Assembly: GCA_900548125.1 (NCBI GenBank)
Contig: URJN01000063.1
Location: forward strand, 1-9,956
Length of the DNA stretch: 9,956 nucleotides
Origin: an uncultured Eubacteriales bacterium
Lineage (GTDB): Bacteria > Bacillota > Clostridia > Christensenellales > Aristaeellaceae
Reading direction: 5' to 3'
The notes below the pieces were generated by a model. It ran no database searches, was not told where the DNA came from, and saw only the letters and a program-made list of their open reading frames with translations. The translations under genes and the position numbers were made by a program. The stretch's first letter is position 1. Every line of letters starts with the position of its first letter. Shown piece after piece: positions 7,045 to 9,956 of the stretch.

Positions 7045-8135
7045 GCAAGCTGAAATATCAGCCGTACCGCATGCGGGAAGGGCGCACGACGCTCTGCCTG
7101 CTGCTCGCGCTGACGGCGGCGCTGTGCGGTGTGTTTCTGACGTTGGCGACGCAGAAGAAGACGGCGCTGCCTTACGCGCAGACACAGCTCAATGCCGCCG
7201 AGCGGATGGCGGAGGTGGAGCGGGCGCTCAATGATTATGTGCGCCAAAACGATATTCCGATTGAAAAGGACGACTTAAACGACACGGGGCTGATTGGACC
7301 GGAGTGGACGGAGCTGACGACCTCGCTGGGGCTGCTGGAGGCCAAACGAACGACTTTGCAGCCCGATTTTGCCGCGCTGCTGGTGAAATACTATCAGGAG
7401 GCAGGGCTGCAATCGGGCGACACAGTCTGCATTGGCATGAGCGGCTCGTTTCCGGGACTTGGCATTGCCTCGATTGCGGCGGCGAACGAGATGGGATTGA
7501 ATGTCCGCGTGATTGCGTCCTACGGCGCATCCATGTACGGCGCGACGCGGACGGCGCTGCCGATTGTGCGGATTCTGGACGTCGCCAGACAGGCGGGGCT
7601 GATTGAATACGATATGCTGGCGGTTTCGCCGGGCGGCGATTTCGATCAGGGGTATAACCTGATTTACCCGAATTCACGCGAGGTGATTTTCGCGCTGGCG
7701 CGGGAAGCGGGGCTGATGATGATCGACGAGGAGACGATTCCGGCATCGATTCAGAGACGGCTGGCGATCTACGGCGACGATGTGGATTGCTTTGTCAACG
7801 TGGGCGGCGCAAGCGCCAATATGGGCACAAGTCCGTACACGCTGACGTTTCCGAACGGGCTGGTGCTCGATCCGCCGGCGATCCCTGCCAATGAGGACAG
7901 AGGCCTGACCTTTGAATACGCGGCGCGGCATATCCCGGTGGTTCACCTGCTCAACGTGCGCGGTCTGGCGGAGGAAAACGGCCTGCCGTTTGACCCTGTT
8001 CCGCTGACGAAGCCGGGGGAGACGGACGTGTATTATACGATGAGGTATTCGCCGGTGTACGCCATTTTCGCCCTTGTTTTGGCGGCGATATTTTTGAAGT
8101 GCGGAAGGAAGCAGAAGAAAGGGGAACAAGCATGA
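7041..8135 (+). CDS. pgsW: Poly-gamma-glutamate system protein PgsW
   Basis: A 364-residue protein following pgsBC with a 4-bp ATGA overlap, the place where the accessory protein PgsW is found in operons without a classical pgsA. It has an N-terminal membrane helix at about 17-36 and a C-terminal one at about 338-353 followed by a basic tail (KCGRKQKK), so the roughly 300 residues between should face outward. The middle part has glycine-rich alternating strand/helix segments: GMSGSFPGLGIASIAAANE at 132-150, RVIASYGASMYGATR at 156-170, SPGGDFDQGYN at 196-206 and NVGGASANMGTSPYT at 253-267. The small-residue-rich loops suggest a ligand pocket, but no known catalytic motif is visible. The function of the family is not established; roles in polymer transfer or release are guesses. 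Ribosome binding is weak (GGTGGTGG at 7027-7034), so translation probably depends on coupling to pgsC. Confidence 0.85.
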   Translation: MSKLKYQPYRMREGRTTLCLLLALTAALCGVFLTLATQKKTALPYAQTQLNAAERMAEVERALNDYVRQNDIPIEKDDLNDTGLIGPEWTELTTSLGLLEAKRTTLQPDFAALLVKYYQEAGLQSGDTVCIGMSGSFPGLGIASIAAANEMGLNVRVIASYGASMYGATRTALPIVRILDVARQAGLIEYDMLAVSPGGDFDQGYNLIYPNSREVIFALAREAGLMMIDEETIPASIQRRLAIYGDDVDCFVNVGGASANMGTSPYTLTFPNGLVLDPPAIPANEDRGLTFEYAARHIPVVHLLNVRGLAEENGLPFDPVPLTKPGETDVYYTMRYSPVYAIFALVLAAIFLKCGRKQKKGEQA

Positions 8136-8797
8136 ATCTGTTTGACATTTTGGGACCGGTTATGGTCGGGCCGAGCAGCTCGCATACCGCCGGTGCCGTT
8201 CGGATTGGGTTGGCGGCACGCCGCCTTTTGGGCGAGGGGACGCCCAAGAGCGCGGAGATCACGCTGTTTGGTTCATTTGCGGCGACGGGACGCGGACACG
8301 GCACGGATCGTGCGCTGATCGCCGGCTTGCTGGGCTATAAGCCGGACGACGAGCGCATCGCGGACAGCTACGCATGGGCAAAGGGCTACGGCATGGACGT
8401 ACACTTTGAGTTTTCCAAACGGGCTGCCGAGCACCCGAACACGGCGACGATCAAAATGACGGGTCAGAGCGGTAAGCAGATGACGATGACGGCCTGTTCG
8501 CTGGGCGGCGGGCGCATCATGGTGACGGAATTCAACGGATTGCAGGCCAAGTTCTCCTGCGATCTGCCGACCCTGATTGTGCAGAACACGGATCAGCCGG
8601 GGCGCGTGGGCATCGTGACCAGCCTGCTTGCCAAGGGGAAAATCAATATTGCGACGCTGCACGTCTATCGCGACCATCCGGGCGGAAACGCCGTGATGAT
8701 CATCGAGATGGATAAGCCGGCCTCGAAGGCGATTGTGGAGAGCCTGAACAAGGCTGAGGGCATCAAGCGCGTGATTACGGTGGGCGGCGAACGATAA
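8132..8797 (+). CDS. sdaAB: L-serine dehydratase, iron-sulfur-dependent, beta subunit
   Basis: A 221-residue beta subunit of the cytosolic enzyme that converts L-serine to pyruvate and ammonia. The N-terminal GPVMVGPSSSHTAGAVRIG (8-26) is the family signature, with a second conserved block FGSFAATGRGHGTDRA at 46-61. Residues about 148-220 form an ACT domain (LIVQNTDQPGRVG, then NIATLHVYRD), typical of the Firmicutes two-subunit enzyme and probably a serine- or effector-sensing part. ATG 8132 has AAAGGGGA at 8118-8125 and overlaps the pgsW stop by 4 bp (ATGA); the longer frame from GTG 8099 is rejected because it has no matching ribosome site and lies inside pgsW. The partner gene follows after 14 bp. 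The tight link to the gamma-PGA genes is unusual. Confidence 0.95.
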   Translation: MNLFDILGPVMVGPSSSHTAGAVRIGLAARRLLGEGTPKSAEITLFGSFAATGRGHGTDRALIAGLLGYKPDDERIADSYAWAKGYGMDVHFEFSKRAAEHPNTATIKMTGQSGKQMTMTACSLGGGRIMVTEFNGLQAKFSCDLPTLIVQNTDQPGRVGIVTSLLAKGKINIATLHVYRDHPGGNAVMIIEMDKPASKAIVESLNKAEGIKRVITVGGER

Positions 8798-8811
8798 AGG
8801 AGGATGGGAAC

Positions 8812-9696
8812 GTGGCGATCAGATCTCTGGAGGCGCTTGAAAAGGCGTGCGAAAATAAAAATATTTACGACGTCATTTTGGAGGATGACTGCATGGAACG
8901 GGGCGTAACCCGTGAGGAATCCGAAAAGAAGATGGCGGATTTATACGCGGCGATTCAACATTCGGCGCAGAATTACACACCGACGTTGCGTTCTGCCAGT
9001 GGTATGGCGGGTGGAGACGGCGCGAAGATGCGCAGCTATGTCAAGGCGGGAAAGACGATCTGCGGCGACGAATTGGGACAGGTGATTGCGCAGGCGTTGG
9101 AAATGGGAGAAAACAACGCCTGCATGAAGTGCATTGTCGCCGCGCCTACCGCCGGAAGCTGCGGCGTCATGCCCGCGGTGCTGCTGCCGTATCAGAAGCG
9201 CATGGGTCTTGGCGATGAAGAGATGGTGCGTGCCTTGTATATCGCGGGCGCGATTGGGCAGGCAGTAGCGACCAAGGCTTCCATTGCCGGCGCGGCAGGC
9301 GGCTGCCAATATGAAATTGGTACGGCGAGCGCGATGGCAGCAGCGGCACTGTGCTATTTGGGTGGCGGCGATGCGGAGGCGATCTGCCACGCAGCAGCGC
9401 TGGCAATTAAGAGCCTGCTGGGGCTGGTGTGCGACCCGATTGCCGGGCTGGTGGAAGTGCCGTGCATCAAGCGCAATGCCTCCGGCGCAATGGTTGCCAT
9501 GTGTTGTGCCGATATGGCGCTGGCAGGAATCCGCTCGGCTGTGCCGCCGGACGAGGTCATTATGGCCATGAAAGACGTCGGGGACAAGATGGATGTTTCT
9601 CTGCGCGAAACGGGATTGGGCGGCATCGCCGGAACGCCGAGCGGCGTGAAAATTGCCGACGAATTGAGATTGGCATACTGCCATCTGAACGGATAA
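8812..9696 (+). CDS. sdaAA: L-serine dehydratase, iron-sulfur-dependent, alpha subunit
   Basis: A 294-residue catalytic subunit that carries the oxygen-sensitive [4Fe-4S] cluster. Three cysteines fit the cluster ligands: C165 (AAGGCQYEIG), C207 (GLVCDPIAG) and C218 (EVPCIKRN). Their 42- and 11-residue spacings match those of the single-chain bacterial enzymes. APTAGSCGVMPAVL at 111-124 is the conserved substrate-side loop, and GGIAGTPSGVK near 270-280 is also typical. The start is GTG 8812, with AAAGGAGG at 8796-8803 that overlaps the sdaAB stop codon; no in-frame ATG is better placed. The cluster and its lability suggest an anaerobic or microaerobic host. It is the last gene of the run. Confidence 0.95.
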   Translation: MAIRSLEALEKACENKNIYDVILEDDCMERGVTREESEKKMADLYAAIQHSAQNYTPTLRSASGMAGGDGAKMRSYVKAGKTICGDELGQVIAQALEMGENNACMKCIVAAPTAGSCGVMPAVLLPYQKRMGLGDEEMVRALYIAGAIGQAVATKASIAGAAGGCQYEIGTASAMAAAALCYLGGGDAEAICHAAALAIKSLLGLVCDPIAGLVEVPCIKRNASGAMVAMCCADMALAGIRSAVPPDEVIMAMKDVGDKMDVSLRETGLGGIAGTPSGVKIADELRLAYCHLNG

Positions 9697-9699
9697 AAG

Positions 9700-9745
9700 A
9701 AAACTCTGCGCTTTGAACGGTTGAGGACGGGAAGCACAGTTTTTT
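9700..9745 (+). terminator. Candidate weak terminator after sdaAA
   Basis: AAAACT (9700-9705) pairs with AGTTTT (9738-9743), followed after a C-C mismatch by TG with CA and after a short bulge by CTT with AAG (9732-9734). A run of six T (9740-9745) overlaps the 3' arm. The stem is imperfect with a long loop of about 18 nt, so termination efficiency would be modest, but it lies just 4 bp after the sdaAA stop where a terminator is expected. Confidence 0.4.
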
Positions 9746-9788
9746 ATGACGAAAGAAACGCATGATTATACAGGAATTCAAAGGGTTC

Positions 9789-9842
9789 CCAAAGGGGCCG
9801 CAGCCCCTTGGCACACTGACCTTGCTCGTAAGGTCTAGTGTG
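9789..9842. other. Two abutting GC-rich hairpins in the 3' intergenic region
   Basis: The first inverted repeat pairs CC at 9789-9790 and AAGGGGC at 9792-9798 with GCCCCTTGG at 9803-9811, with one bulged A and a CGCA loop. The second starts at the next base: CACACTGACCTT (9812-9823) pairs with AAGGTC and AGTGTG (9830-9842), a 12-bp stem with one bulged T and a 6-nt GCTCGT loop. No gene is seen on either strand here. They could be a bidirectional terminator for a convergent gene beyond the window, a repeated intergenic element, or part of a structured RNA. No strong T-run follows on the + strand; only TTATACCTTT is present. Confidence 0.6.
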
Positions 9843-9847
9843 TTATA

Positions 9848-9932
9848 CCTTTGTGAAGGGGATGGCGCTGACCGCAGTTTCCGCATCCTCTCGCCGCGCT
9901 GCTTTCCTGCTTGCCCATCCCCGCAGCAAAGG
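9848..9932. other. Third long-range inverted repeat, possible structured RNA or repeat element
   Basis: CCTTTG (9848-9853) pairs with CAAAGG (9927-9932), and inside it GGGGATGG (9858-9865) pairs with CCATCCCC (9915-9922), with 4-nt internal loops (TGAA against GCAG) between the two stems. The enclosed 49 nt are GC-rich and can form further short pairings, for example GCAG (9874-9877) with CTGC (9899-9902). The nested arms are in the correct order for one extended hairpin. It follows the two abutting hairpins by 5 bp. Around it, 9933-9956 ends the window with a CTTTTTCCCC run, and no gene is visible. Confidence 0.45.
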
Positions 9933-9956
9933 GATACCCGTCACTTTTTCCCCTGC

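Noticed and set aside
9765..9793. Minus-strand TATAAT box (9765-9770 complement)
   Set aside because: No acceptable -35 partner (TTTGGG at 17 bp) and it would only drive antisense transcription of sdaAA; probably chance in an AT-rich gap.
9560..9886. 108-residue minus-strand frame across the 3' intergenic region
   Set aside because: It runs through the inverted repeats and into sdaAA antisense, has no recognisable family and no well-spaced ribosome site.
9785..9956. T-box or other known riboswitch in the 3' region
   Set aside because: No T-box antiterminator signature or other riboswitch consensus could be seen; only inverted repeats.
1..9956. CRISPR array, tRNA, rRNA, transposase or integrase
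   Set aside because: No regularly spaced direct repeats, no tRNA-like cloverleaf noticed, and no recombinase or transposase motifs in any frame.

Overview
The window looks like a chromosomal segment from a GC-rich, probably anaerobic member of the Firmicutes (Clostridia, possibly a gut lineage such as Christensenellales; the exact lineage is inference). The reasons are strong AGGAGG-type ribosome sites before almost every gene, a two-subunit iron-sulfur L-serine dehydratase of the Firmicutes type, PgsB/PgsC proteins resembling those of Bacillus, and coding DNA of roughly high-50s % GC by eye. Every supported gene is on the + strand.

Positions 1-264 are an AT-rich leader. Block A (265-3583) holds four closely spaced genes: an exported alpha/beta protein resembling DUF6305, a polytopic TRAP/ion-transporter-superfamily permease, a 57-residue membrane mini-protein that is easily missed, and a membrane-anchored zinc hydrolase of the M14/AstE-AspA type. 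A 231-bp intergenic stretch then leads to block B, an exported C69-family (PepD-like) Ntn-hydrolase dipeptidase (3815-5443), closed by a 12-bp GC-rich terminator hairpin.

Block C starts only 31 bp after that hairpin. pgsB, pgsC and pgsW overlap one another by a few bases and encode the poly-gamma-glutamate (gamma-PGA) ligase, its membrane partner and the accessory protein PgsW. The last codons of pgsW overlap sdaAB, and sdaAA follows, so L-serine dehydratase is genetically fused to the gamma-PGA operon. Positions 9697-9956 carry no gene but hold a likely weak terminator and three consecutive inverted repeats.

Together the genes suggest a gamma-glutamyl polymer or peptide module. PgsBCW would make (and perhaps export) a gamma-linked product. 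The M14-like and C69 enzymes, both on the outer side of the membrane, could trim or recycle it. The permease, mini-protein and exported DUF6305-like protein could move a small anionic product or precursor. Serine dehydratase may feed carbon or ammonia. The enzyme families are read from the sequence; the joint function is inference. The most novel points are the unconventional transporter set, the hidden 57-aa gene, a terminator that can re-pair with the pgsB ribosome site, and the structured 3' tail.
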